Shown piece by piece: positions 21,701 through 32,346 of a DNA stretch of 49,398 nucleotides. This DNA comes from Beroe ovata (Eukaryota > Ctenophora > Nuda > Beroida > Beroidae). The notes under the pieces were generated by a model. That model had not been told where the DNA came from, did not search any database, and worked only from the letters and a program-made list of their open reading frames with translations. Positions within the stretch are counted from its first letter, which is position 1, and each line of letters starts with the position of its first letter. The position numbers and the translations under genes were made by a program. Where the stretch lies: contig CAMPET010000079.1 of NCBI GenBank assembly GCA_946803715.1, forward strand, positions 179,287-228,684. The letters run 5' to 3'.

Positions 21701-24700
21701 TCACATGATATACAGCTCCTCAGGGAAGCAAGATATGGCCGAAATTCGATCGGAAATCGATTCAGCGTCCAAAAATACATGGGAATTCATGGTCTTTGCT
21801 TGCATGTGCGACAAAAAAATTTCTTCGAATTTCTGATCGGAGTATCGATAGAAAATGAAGTGAGTGACTCCACACTTTTTTACTTCATTTTCGAAGGTCT
21901 CTAATGAAGTCTTTACCGGCACTTACGACACTAATTTTCCACCAAATCATCTCTCCTACTCTCACACTACAAATATCAATCCTCGTTACGATCATGTTTA
22001 GTTCATACTCGCCGTGAAACCACGCCCAAATGACGATTTCTCTCCCTTGGGAAGCAAACAGTACAAAAACGCGAAAATCAATGGGACACACAAATAGGCC
22101 AAAATCAGTTCTGCACGTGACATACTGAAAAATAGTGTTTCTGGCCTATTTTTTGACGTAGAATTCGAATCTGAAAGAATTAGAGAGCTAGCTGATTGGG
22201 AAATTGGGGAAAATTCTTATTTCTTCTCAGACATGAAGTTATGAGTCACATGATATACAGCTCCTCAGGGAAGCAAGATAGGGCCGAAATTCGATCGGGA
22301 ATCGATTCAGCGTCCAAAAATACATGGGAATTCATGGTCTTTGCTTGCATGTGCGACAAAAAAATTTCTTCGAATTTCTGATCGGAGTATCGATAGAAAA
22401 TGAAGTGAGTGACTCCACACTTTTTTACTTCATTTTCGAAGGTCTCTAATGAAGTCTTTACCGGCACTTACGACACTAATTTTCCACCAAATCATCTCTC
22501 CTACTCTCACACTACAAATATCAATCCTCGTTACGATCATGTATAGTTCATACTCGCCGTGAAACCACGCCCAAATGACGATTTCTCTCCCTTGGGAAGC
22601 AAACAGTACAAAAACGCGAAAATCAATGGGACACACAAATAGGCCAAAATCAGTTCTGCACGTGACATACTGAAAAATAGTGTTTCTGGCCTATTTTTTG
22701 ACGTAGAATTCGAATCTGAAAGAATTAGAGAGCTAGCTGATTGGGAAATTGGGGAAAATTCTTATTTCTTCTCAGACATGAAGTTATGAGTCACATGATA
22801 TACAGCTCCTCAGGGAAGCAAGATAGGGCCGAAATTCGATCGGGAATCGATTCAGCGTCCAAAAATACATGGGAATTCATGGTCTTTGCTTGCATGTGCG
22901 ACAAAAAAATTTCTTCGAATTTCTGATCGGAGTATCGATAGAAAATGAAGTGAGTGACTCCACACTTTTTTACTTCATTTTCGAAGGTCTCTAATGAAGT
23001 CTTTACCGGCACTTACGACACTAATTTTCCACCAAATCATCTCTCCTACTCTCACACTACAAATATCAATCCTCGTTACGATCATGTATAGTTCATACTC
23101 GCCGTGAAACCACGCCCAAATGACGATTTCTCTCCCTTGGGAAGCAAACAGTACAAAAACGCGAAAATCAATGGGACACACAAATAGGCCAAAATCAGTT
23201 CTGCACGTGACATACTGAAAAATAGTGTTTCTGGCCTATTTTTTGACGTAGAATTCGAATCTGAAAGAATTAGAGAGCTAGCTGATTGGGAAATTGGGGA
23301 AAATTCTTATTTCTTCTCAGACATGAAGTTATGAGTCACATGATATACAGCTCCTCAGGGAAGCAAGATAGGGCCGAAATTCGATCGGGAATCGATTCAG
23401 CGTCCAAAAATACATGGGAATTCATGGTCTTTGCTTGCATGTGCGACAAAAAAATTTCTTCGAATTTCTGATCGGAGTATCGATAGAAAATGAAGTGAGT
23501 GACTCCACACTTTTTTACTTCATTTTCGAAGGTCTCTAATGAAGTCTTTACCGGCACTTACGACACTAATTTTCCACCAAATCATCTCTCCTACTCTCAC
23601 ACTACAAATATCAATCCTCGTTACGATCATGTATAGTTCATACTCGCCGTGAAACCACGCCCAAATGACGATTTCTCTCCCTTGGGAAGCAAACAGTACA
23701 AAAACGCGAAAATCAATGGGAATCGATTCAGCGTCCAAAACTACATGGGAATTGATGGTCTTTTCTTGCATCAAATATCCCATATTATTATGTCATTATG
23801 ATCAGGAAAAGTAGTAATGATTAGGATACAAAATTCTAGTCAAGTCTCATAGTAGGCAGAGAACGGTTGGGAAGGCGTACAATTCTTAAATTTGATTTTC
23901 CAACATCTGCCGCTGTTCTCCTGTGTTCTCCAAATATACCCTACTCTTATTTTCACGGAAGGTTATAGACATGCCTGGCCCTCTAGCTCCACCCTTTGCA
24001 ATCCGGCCCAGTCTGAAAATAACCGCTCTCTCGTACTCCTGAATCACCTGCGTGATGAACAGCGCGTTACATTTCCACACAGACATTATCATTATATCAC
24101 GCATCTCAAAAAGAACTCCTTTGTGTGTTGTGTCAGTGCTTTTCAATCACTCAACGAGATTCAAGAAAGTCTTTCTCTTTGCGCGTGTGAGTCACAGCGA
24201 TCTACATTTCGCAGAACACATAAAACAGTATAGTACTTCGGTGAATGAGATATATGCCACTCGTTTCGCTCGAGGCATATATCGTGTTATCCCACACTTT
24301 CTCGTTAAGTAACTATATAATATTTCACAGTACATAATATTTCACAGTACATATGATACAGTACGCATAATATTTCACAGAACATAATATTTCACAGTAC
24401 ATTTAATACTAAGAATTTCACAGTACATTTAATACAGTACAAATAATATTTCACAGTACATAATATTTCACGGTACATATGATACAGTACGCATAATATT
24501 TCACAGAACATAATATTTCACAGTACATATAATATTTCACAGTACACATAATATTTCACAGTACATATCATTTCACAGTACACATAATATTTCACAGTAC
24601 ATATCATTTCACAGTACATATAATACAGTACAAATAATATTTCACAGTACACACATACTATTTCACAGTACACACCTTGATACAGAGCAAAAGGGAGAAG

Positions 24701-25451
24701 GGCATCGTGACAAGAATCGCGATGCACGCACATATTACCAGTGCGTGACTGCATAACCCGACACTCGCCTCTGAAATATTATATAGTCAATTATGTAGTC
24801 ATTTATATAGTCAATTAGAACAGTCAGTTTTATAGAGTATTTCCCATGGAGTGTTTCAGCATTTCTTTGTAAAAGTTCCTAATTGAAGGGGATATTCATA
24901 TTTCAGGCTAGAAGCTATGTTATACCTATAGTGAGATCTTTGATATTATAGAAAATACGTCTCACAGCACGTGTTATAGAACGTGTTACACACGTCCATA
25001 CACATTACACACGCACGTCCAAACACACATGCACAGAAACAGTCAGTCAATGGAATACAGAATTAGCGAAAATCACTCATTGTTGCTCTACCTTTCGTTT
25101 TTCCAACATACTTTCATATTATTTACCTTTATGTTTGGTCCATACCTTCGACCGAGAGACTAGAACTTTCCTTTAGTTGTTCTTTGATTTTCTCTGAGAA
25201 TAATAGATATTTTCTCGGCCGTGACAATGCACCGAAAACCCATATTGAAACCCACCAGACCCCCCACATACAAACAGAGTGCTCTCTCACAAAATATCCC
25301 ACTGAACTTTTATGTCCCAAAAGCGATTTCCACCTATGCTAAGTGATGCACATTGCACACCACTGCATTAATTGCTCAATATCAAGATATACTCACTAGG
25401 CCGCTCCTCAGTGGATGGAAGGTAAATATTTGCAACTCTGTCCCTTTCCAT
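18758..25451 (-). CDS. STOM: Stomatin (SPFH/Band 7 membrane protein)
   Basis: Ten exons in continuous phase: 25451-25397, 24770-24676, 24047-23975, 21217-21135, 20544-20435, 20223-20130, 19936-19881, 19750-19672, 19425-19324, 18958-18758. The product is about 315 residues. The start is MERDRVANIYLPSTEERP, followed by the membrane hairpin (LVICACIAILVTMPFSLLLC) and IQEYERAVIFRLGRI. The SPFH core includes LCFHIPCLDEITVVDMRTLS, ILTKDSVTVSVDAVVYF, LLAQTTLRNILGTKSLSDLL, APWGVVVERVEIKDVRLP and QRAMAAEAEAFREAKAK. The end has TLTTIASEHNSTVVFPVP. Stomatins are cholesterol-binding scaffolds on the inner membrane leaflet that tune DEG/ENaC and ASIC channels. Oddities: a cysteine-rich tail (CEGRCGG, CRCQCC) beyond the usual end, a GC donor after exon 3 (CCAG|gcatgt), and a 545-bp tandem array in intron 3. 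The start shares a short intergenic region with the GPCR. Confidence 0.93.
19135..19265. repeat. Minisatellite (ataatcagaaccatcatcagaacgcgaact)
   Basis: A composite tandem repeat of about 30 bp with internal 15-bp units, in the last stomatin intron. Asparagine-rich ORFs across it are artefacts. Confidence 0.9.
21250..23775. repeat. 545-bp tandem array in stomatin intron 3 (about 4.6 copies)
   Basis: The marker cttcattttcgaag recurs with a spacing of 545 bp (near 21339, 21885, 22430, 22975, 23520). The middle copies are almost identical; the first, nearest exon 4, has the most substitutions. The last is truncated after the motif gcgaaaatcaatggga, where it joins aatcgattcagcg from elsewhere in the unit. 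Short ORFs on both strands recur only because the unit recurs, and none has a recognised domain. I treat the array as non-coding. Confidence 0.97.
24318..24680. repeat. AT-rich minisatellite (ataatatttcacagtac)
   Basis: About twenty imperfect copies of a 17-bp unit, with variants, in intron 2 of the stomatin gene. It lies directly 3' in transcript sense of exon 2. Confidence 0.9.
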
Positions 25452-25683
25452 TGTTTTCTCGATCTTCGCTGTTTTTCTCACTAGGCCCCAAGTGACGAAA
25501 TTGACTTGCTAGATCAAGCTTTCTAGGCACGACTATATTTGGACGGCTTGATATAATAGGAATCTGGGAAATAACAGCGTACGCACGATCCGTTTCAAAT
25601 TACGAAAAGATTAAATCTTTTCGTTTTGGAACGGATGATATTGTTGCTAAATTCTAACAATATCATGAACATTACAGTTCAAT
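25452..25683. promoter_or_regulatory. Shared intergenic region of stomatin and GPCR, with two hairpins
   Basis: The stomatin ATG (minus, 25451) and the GPCR ATG (plus, 25684) are 232 bp apart and face away from each other. The interval holds an imperfect inverted repeat, 25588-25636 (atccgtttc ... gaacggat, core acgaaaagatt), and a second at 25637-25664 (gatattgtt ... aacaatatc). Both could be foldback-element remnants or promoter structure. A bidirectional promoter is inference; there may be untranslated exons. Confidence 0.5.
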
Positions 25684-26841
25684 ATGGAGAATAGGTTGGA
25701 GACGATATGGCAAAAGGTACAAGAGTCATTGAACCCAGGCATTGATGAGGCATTCGTGAAAACTCTTGGTGTGCTCCTAGCCACCTGTTCACTCCTTGGC
25801 ATATTACTGAACAGCTTGACTCTGGCCTTTTTCCAAAAAAGAAAGGGGTGCTTTTCGCGGATGTTCACGATCATTGCCAATGTGGACATCTTGGTGTCCT
25901 CAATGACTGTATTCATTTCGGTGAGTTACCTGACAGGGCGGACGCCCATGGCATTCGATGCTATCTACTTTTGTCGAGTTTGGGGTTTCATATGGAGCTT
26001 GCTGGTCAAATTTAGTGCCCATCTAGTGAGCGTCGTTAGTGTTCTCAGGGCCCTGGCAATCTGTCGTCCATACTCAGCTCCATCAAGGACATGGAGTGTG
26101 ACTGGGGCGATTGTTGCAGATCTAATCGTTCTCTTCATCATAGAAACGGCACCTCTCTTCTTGAATGGCGATTACTTTTACTTTGGTGCAATTGGTTCAT
26201 GTATTCCAAACTATAACGTTGAATACATAGCCCCGTATAGACCGAAATCCATCCTCCTAGCATACATTCCCGGCCTAGCTTATTTCTTGCCCATACCCAT
26301 CATATTGGTATGCTTCTTTGCTTCGATGGGACGAATGGTTTTCAGGGCATGTCGAAAAAGAAAACAAAAAATCGGGAGACGAAAACATTACTTTCATAGC
26401 ATGATGACAATGAGCGCATTCATCGCCGCCTATCTGATTTGCAACACCCCAGTCGCAATCTACATTTGTTCACTCCTCTTCAAATTCCTTGTACTAAAGG
26501 AGGATGCCATTACAGGTATTGGCAATCCTATCTGGAGCCTGCCCTATGTGGGCGCCACTTCCTATATTCTCGGGGTTCCGCTCAACTCCATCGTAAACCC
26601 CATTATCCACATGTCTCGACGCGAGGATCTCAGGGGCTACATATCCGACTTGCTCTCACAGCTCAAGACCCACTTCCCTCGTCCGCGAGAGAACCTAGTT
26701 GTCATATTTCCTGTTCCCATGGAAACCGCTCGATATGGTTCATTGAAGACAAACATGCACGTGGCTAATGCAAATGATGACAATGGACACTGTAATGGTG
26801 AGGGTGAGCCGTTCATCTGTGAATTTGAAACGATTGTCTGA
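25684..26841 (+). CDS. Divergent rhodopsin-like (class A) GPCR, orphan
   Basis: An intronless 385-residue protein with seven hydrophobic segments, at about residues 27-50, 60-84, 95-122, 136-158, 190-214, 238-262 and 286-310. Class A landmarks are present but altered: GILLN in TM1 (for GNxxV), a TM3 cysteine (FCRVWG) and an ECL2 cysteine (GSCIPNY) that could pair, LRALAICRPY where DRY would be, and NSIVNPIIHMSRRED for NPxxY. The third loop is short and basic (CRKRKQKIGRRKH). No aminergic aspartate or retinal-lysine signature stands out, so the ligand is unknown. Changed DRY and NPxxY motifs suggest unusual G-protein coupling. Single-exon GPCRs often form lineage-specific expansions; that is inference. 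Confidence 0.88.
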   Translation: MENRLETIWQKVQESLNPGIDEAFVKTLGVLLATCSLLGILLNSLTLAFFQKRKGCFSRMFTIIANVDILVSSMTVFISVSYLTGRTPMAFDAIYFCRVWGFIWSLLVKFSAHLVSVVSVLRALAICRPYSAPSRTWSVTGAIVADLIVLFIIETAPLFLNGDYFYFGAIGSCIPNYNVEYIAPYRPKSILLAYIPGLAYFLPIPIILVCFFASMGRMVFRACRKRKQKIGRRKHYFHSMMTMSAFIAAYLICNTPVAIYICSLLFKFLVLKEDAITGIGNPIWSLPYVGATSYILGVPLNSIVNPIIHMSRREDLRGYISDLLSQLKTHFPRPRENLVVIFPVPMETARYGSLKTNMHVANANDDNGHCNGEGEPFICEFETIV

Positions 26842-27022
26842 ATGTATATTTTTCAACGTGATTTTGGAGAGGTATTACACAACCACAGAAAACCGTCACT
26901 CCTCCATTCAAAGTAGAGCTGTTGAATCAATTTCATGCTTATGATCGATCACATAGCAAAATGGAGGCTAAAACTTCATTTCGCATTATAATAAGCTCGT
27001 TTGTATTTCCCTGTTTCCAATT

Positions 27023-27157
27023 AAAGGGACCATCCATAATTAGTCACGTTCGCATTTTCCCTGATTTTAGAGCCCCTCGCTATGTTCACCCTGGTTACAA
27101 ATCCCCAAACCCGGGGCTCCGAGTTTTGCGAAGGTAATCTATGGATGGCCCCTTCAA
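27023..27157. mobile_element. About 135-bp MITE
   Basis: Termini aaagggaccatccata and tatggatggccccttc are inverted. An inner, weaker pairing runs through attag/ctaat-like and gagccc/gggctc segments. There is no coding content. Confidence 0.7.
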
Positions 27158-29323
27158 CATCTGTCCATTAATTAGGTCATGTGCTTAGCTGGAGTATCAA
27201 GCTGTTCTTTTTGTTGCAATCAGAATCTCTCTGTGAAATGAAAAGTTGACAATGTGTGTTTCACCTGAGTGACATGATACCCATAACAGTAACGATAAAT
27301 GGACAAAGTTTCGACGGGGAACACATTTTCACCACTGACTCCTGACACTGCTCCGCACAATAAAGTCCCAAGACGACACTGCGTAGCGGTGCACACGTTG
27401 CGCCCCCCATTCTACTCTGTGCGGCAGGTAGGGTCACGTAACGTGGGAACAAGCGTTGACAGCTCACCGGCAAATAATTCTGTTCCTTGTCAATAAATCG
27501 AAATAAGGTCATAACATAGATGATGGCATGAGAAAATATCAACTGAGCGATTCTCCGTACGACAACAAGAATTGTGCATTGCTCATTAACAGCAATTACT
27601 ATTGGAATGGGTAATTATATGTTTATCCCTAGCAAGAAATCAAGGTCAAGATCTAAAGAAGGTAGGAATGATCACGGAGTGAACGGTACAAGTCCACTAA
27701 TTTCCATGCCGTAGAGAAATGAAATGCTATTACAGTATCAGTGTGGAAACTATCAAATGCGTTCAAGCGCTTCAATAGCAGATAGGAAAGATAGAATTCC
27801 CAACACTTTTTTATTTTGTCTTTTTTTTTCTTTTTCTCTTGCGTTCTCTTTTTTCTTTTCTTTCTCTTTTTGTCGAAATTGGGACGAAATCTTTTCTTTT
27901 TACAACATCATTCGTATTTCTTTACTTTTATCTTTTTTATTTTCATTCTGTCCCATTTATTTCCCCCTTTTCCCAGTGGAAACATTTCACGTTAATGAAT
28001 TAAACAACATATTACGTCTCACTCTCTAATGACCAGAATGTAGCATCATGCAACAGTTATAGCAGATAATTTACTTGAGTATGTGTACAAGTATATCATA
28101 GTTACTATACAATCATAGTTACTATACAATACTACAAACCTATCTGGAAGAAGCCACTGACAGTGAAATATTTGGGCGGGAAAGCATATATCGCGTGCGC
28201 ATATATGGAAGTGAAATGGATCCATTTCGCGCGCGCAAGTTTTTGTACTACGTACGATTACCAGTAGAAATGTACCGCGCGTTACGTTTTGTAACAGTTG
28301 GGCACAAAGTTGAGACACAAAGGCAGAAATAAGGATGAGCATTCAATAGAAATGCAGAGGTTAAGGAGTTCGGAGATATCATTAAATAATTGGATGACTG
28401 GTTAAAGTGGCTTCACAGGATAAAACCAACAGATGGACTTAACAGGATTAACCAGAGTGGAGAGTACTGGTGTCGAAGATGATATGGAGAAAGAAGCTCA
28501 TCATTCATACCACTGTTTCAAGAGAAAGTAAAGTGTAAGGATTCCTTACTAAGGAAGAGTTATGATATCAATACACTATTGTATCTTGTTGTGGATCACC
28601 AACAGAGAATCTAGCATGACTGAACAAAGAAAAGGAAAATAAGTATCTGTGGTTCAGTTTAAGAAGGATTTCATAAAGAACATAACTTCACGATCAACAC
28701 TTAAACGAATTCCGACTATAGTTGATAGTCATACTTCAGGTTTGAATAAGAAATAAGAACAACTCGGAAGGTCATTTAGGTTGAGTAACTTAACGAGGAA
28801 AGGGCGCGTATTTATGTTACATTATAACATACTACTACTATTGGGGGATGGACCAGAAAAGTCCACACAGTTGCAAGTGCAATTTCTTCGGCGATGGTAG
28901 AAATGTCCGCAATAATATTCTATAGAAGTCCATTTCCCTCATTGTGAACATTCTTAACTGCACCTCATACTGATGATATGTCCGGATTTCTAATAGTATC
29001 TCAGGATCAACTGGAAGGTTTGACGTTCTGAACAGTAGATGTCGAATCACTGTTTAATACCAATACCTATGGCGTAGAAGAAAAGCTAAAGAATTGTGTC
29101 GACAAATAGGCTCCATCAATTAGTATAAGACTTGCGATACAGCGGCACAACATTCATAATTTTGTTTGAAGAGGAATTGAAGTGCATTCTAACATTCTAG
29201 AATCTAGACTAGTAGTCACTCACTTATATCAAAAATTATTACAAATACGGAATATGGCGTAACGCTTCATTCTGAAGATTAGGCATCATTAGATCCTTAT
29301 TTGTTGAAGAAGATATTTAAAAG
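27158..29323. other. Non-coding stretch without a supported gene
   Basis: Short ORFs occur on both strands, but none shows a domain or a convincing splice pattern. Notable items are a T-rich tract at 27815-27965 and a CG-rich block at 28185-28285 with the palindrome gaaatggatccatttc. Confidence 0.6.
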
Positions 29324-29566
29324 ACGAGAACAAAACCATCCAAGGGGGCCGTCAAGATAACTCTTTCGCCGGCAAAGGGAAAGAAAACTCGTAAGGCCAC
29401 ACCACAAGTGACTCCACAAGAAAAAGGTTGGATTTATGATCAATCTAAAAGTGTCGCATATAACATTAACTTCCATTTAACATAATTTACTTATTAAATA
29501 ATGGTTTCAGATCAATGGGTTGATGAATTTTATCTGATTAACAAAGAAGAAGGAAAATGGAGATGA
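29324..29566 (+). CDS. Possible two-exon fragment, lysine-rich
   Basis: Exon 29324-29426 reads KPSKGAVKITLSPAKGKKTR then KATPQVTPQEK and ends at gttgga. The next, 29511-29566 after tttcag, reads DQWVDEFYLINKEEGKWR then stop, with matching phase. The basic, proline/threonine-rich first part suggests a nuclear protein. The second exon and the following ORF were duplicated together. I do not recognise the protein and no start codon was found. Confidence 0.35.
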
Positions 29567-29616
29567 TACATATGAATAAGAGGACTCTTACGCTCCTGAA
29601 GTAGGTTAACTTTAAC

Positions 29617-29860
29617 ATGGAAGAAGAGTGGAAGAATTGGGAGCGCCACCTTCTTGGACCTAGGAAGGCCCCTTACGGAAAATCACAGCATCGCAGAGAA
29701 ATACCTGGGAGACCTTTGCTGTCGCAGGTGTGGGCTCAACTTTACCGTCCAGCTCCAGCAGGGCACGCATGTGGCAGGCAAGCAGCACATGAGACGATTC
29801 AATAAGGTGATGCGACGGGGACAACTTATTGGGCAGGTCACTGATTATCTGCACCCCTAG
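29617..29860 (+). pseudogene. Zinc-finger-like small ORF, copy 1, frame-broken
   Basis: It begins MEEEWKNWERHLLGPRKAP like copy 2, but lacks two T residues in the following ccccttac, so the frame shifts. The rest is open in another frame from 29654: LCCRRCGLNFTVQLQQ then HVAGKQHMRRFNK. The difference from copy 2 is two bases in a homopolymer, so a sequencing error cannot be excluded. Confidence 0.5.
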
Positions 29861-30089
29861 GAGCTATATTGGATATTCCGATAGAATTTCCATCGGGAAT
29901 TGTAGAAGATCTATNGAAACAACCAAATCCTATTTGGTTTTGGAAAAATTTAACATAATTTACTTATTAAATAATGGTTTCAGATTAATGGGTTGATGAA
30001 TTTTATCTGATTAACAAAGAAGAAGAAAAATGGAGATGATACATATGAATAAGAGGACTCTTACGCTCCTGAAGTAGGTTAACTCTAAC

Positions 30090-30335
30090 ATGGAAGAAGA
30101 GTGGAAGAATTGGGAGCGCCACCTTCTTGGACCTAGGAAGGCCCCTTTTACGGAAAATCACAGCATCGCAGAGAAATACCTGGGAGACCTTTCCTGTCGC
30201 AGGTGTGGGCTCAACTTAACCGTCCAGCTCCAGCAGGGCACGCATGTGACAGGCAAGCAGCACATAAGACGATTCAATAAGGTGATGCGACGGGGACAAC
30301 TTATTGGGCAGGTCACTGAGCATCTGCACCCCTAG
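30090..30335 (+). CDS. Small zinc-finger-like protein, copy 2
   Basis: An 81-residue ORF starting MEEEWKNWERHLLGPRKAPF. It contains C-x2-C (LSCRRCGL) followed by H-x5-H (HVTGKQH), the spacing of a U1/matrin-like C2H2 finger or a CGGBP1-like DNA-binding motif, then a basic stretch (IRRFNKVMRRGQ). With only one finger it could bind RNA or DNA, or be the fragment of a larger spliced gene or transposon protein. An in-frame stop lies just upstream of the ATG, so it is either a free small ORF or part of a 3' exon. Copy 1 is frame-shifted. Confidence 0.4.
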   Translation: MEEEWKNWERHLLGPRKAPFTENHSIAEKYLGDLSCRRCGLNLTVQLQQGTHVTGKQHIRRFNKVMRRGQLIGQVTEHLHP

Positions 30336-30988
30336 GAGCTATATTGGATATTCCGATAGAATTTCCATCGGGAATTGTAGAAGATCTATACAGAAGATCT
30401 GTATAGAGGGAATCTCAAGAGGTAGACCTCCAATGACATTTGGAGCGATGTATCATATAATATGTACATTGTACAGTATAAAGGAATGTAAACAGAGAGA
30501 ATCGGAGAAGGTATTGGACAGTTTACAAGTTCATACTTAATTCACTTCAATGATGGTTTTCGACCGATGGGTTGATTCGAATTGAATCAATTGAAAAATG
30601 GAAACATAATTTTACATAATAGGTTTATCAATATTAGGGGAATCTCGCGTTGATGTGGAATGCAATTGCCACGACGCGTATTGATTAAGTGAGCGCTCAT
30701 ATTATAAAACAGTTAGAATAGAAACCCGGTACCTATAATAAGACGTATAAACACATTATATCACAGTATCGGAGAAAGCGTACTATAAGTACTATAGTAA
30801 GGTGCTTATTGTTGTTGTAAACACGCTCCTTATAGACATTTCGTCGATCTAGTTTTGAAGGTCTGGAACTTGTTTCACAGACCTCGCGACAGGTGTTCCC
30901 GGTGATTCACCGAGAGTGCAGGGTACGTCTCTACCCCTACTGGAGGGAGTAGCACCTGCAACGCAGTTTTTTCAGAGGACAACAAACT

Positions 30989-31198
30989 ATGGCTGCAAGA
31001 AGACGCCTGCATCTCATCTCGATAATCAATCCGAAGATGTTCAGAGCTGTGACGGAGAAAGACATGGAGAATGTAGTTGATGAGATCACCATTACGACAG
31101 AGGGGGAGTACAAGCGGATTACCCGGGCATTCCGCCTCCACTTCGGCATCCGCAGGGCGGCCGAGGGTAGGAGGGCCCCGGATAAAAAGAGCAAATAA
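30989..31198 (+). CDS. Hypothetical small ORF in a GC-richer block
   Basis: A 69-residue ORF, MAARRRLHLISIINPKMF at its start and FGIRRAAEGRRAPDKKSK at its end. It lies in a block (30840-31390) with higher GC than its surroundings and open frames on both strands. An overlapping plus-strand frame to about 31370 ends at a good donor (cacgagg|gtgagc) and includes EWVEVPRGDWIQE. No family was recognised, and it may be part of a degenerate mobile-element gene. Confidence 0.2.
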   Translation: MAARRRLHLISIINPKMFRAVTEKDMENVVDEITITTEGEYKRITRAFRLHFGIRRAAEGRRAPDKKSK

Positions 31199-31400
31199 GT
31201 TATTCATACTGGGCGGACACAGTCATTTTGACATTCAAAGAGCCTCGCCGTTCCTTGGAGAAGATTTTCCCGGCACGAAGGCGGAATGGGTTGAAGTCCC
31301 TAGGGGAGACTGGATTCAGGAGAGTCCATCCGGCAAGGAGAATAAAGTTCAGAGGAGACGAGTCACGAGGGTGAGCCATATATCTCACACTATGTCATAA

Positions 31401-32277
31401 AATGGCCTGGGTCTGTCCATGACAGTACGTTTTGGTTGGGTAGCTCGCTCTGTCATGAATTGAAAAACATGTATGATAATGTGGATTCGGGATATCTGCT
31501 AAGAGAGAGAGAGTGATCGATAATCAAGCAATAATCTATAATCTAGATGATATAGTATAATTATCGCTTATAGTAAGATGTATCAACTATCAATTTAATA
31601 CTTAAATAGGATGAATCAGTGCTATCTCTTTCATATGTAAATACAACTGTACCGACGTAACACACAGTTACCAAGTGGAACAGTCAAAAGATGGCTGCCA
31701 CCTAAACAGAGCAGCGAGAAACACAACCAAATTCACAATACCATGAGGGCATCCTGCATCCAAAACATTGACATAAATTTCTCCATTCTATTGCCACATC
31801 CATTCTTAGGTGGAGTGTCAAATCAATTGTATCATCTGAAGAAATCAAGCAATCAGGATAGCTTGAACTTAACCACATAATTTTATGGCGTCAAAGGAAC
31901 AAGAGAAACAGGTGATGCCAGTGATGGCATCAGGAGAAATTAAAAGCTGAGTCAGTCATTGGATAATGACTGTGAAGTGTGAACCCATTTAAACTTCATT
32001 ACCTCTATTAACCTAACATCTAGATGAAAATATGACAGTAGCAGTTAACTGTCATTACTGGCCAACTTATGAACGAAGATCCCAATCAGATGGCAAAGTT
32101 ATCAAAAGGTAATCTAAACGCGACATTGGGTATTCTAGAAGTTGGGTATTCCGTACTGTTACCATCTAAACTAGGCCCATTCATAAAATACGAAACGTGA
32201 TCCTGAGTTACTTGACATAATATTCGTAATGAAATTACTGTGGCATAACAATATAAGAGAAGGACTCATTTCTCGTT
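31401..32277. other. AT-rich intergenic stretch
   Basis: No supported gene on either strand. If the chitinase has a 5' exon, it should be sought here; an acceptor-like tttgcattcag ends at about 32286. Confidence 0.5.
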
Positions 32278-32346
32278 TTGCATTCAGCTGCCAGTTTAAT
32301 CTGCACAGTGTATTTGAACTTTCTCGTGGGGGGCTTTCACTTTAGC

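Larger units (their letters stand above)
29474..30389. repeat. Tandem duplication, two copies of about 440 bp around a single N
   Basis: Copies at 29474-29914 and 29948-30389 are nearly identical. They share the tttcag acceptor, the EFYLINKEE segment and the small zinc-finger-like ORF. An N at 29915 separates them. A degenerate third piece (gatgggttgatt) is at about 30568. This may be a real tandem duplication or an unmerged assembly overlap. Confidence 0.9.

Noticed and set aside
21341-23557. Repeated 60-90-residue ORFs on both strands
   Set aside because: They recur only because the 545-bp unit recurs, have no domain, and lie in a stomatin intron.
27261-27542. 93-residue minus-strand ORF
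   Set aside because: No domain and no splice context; it is likely a chance ORF in a GC-richer patch.
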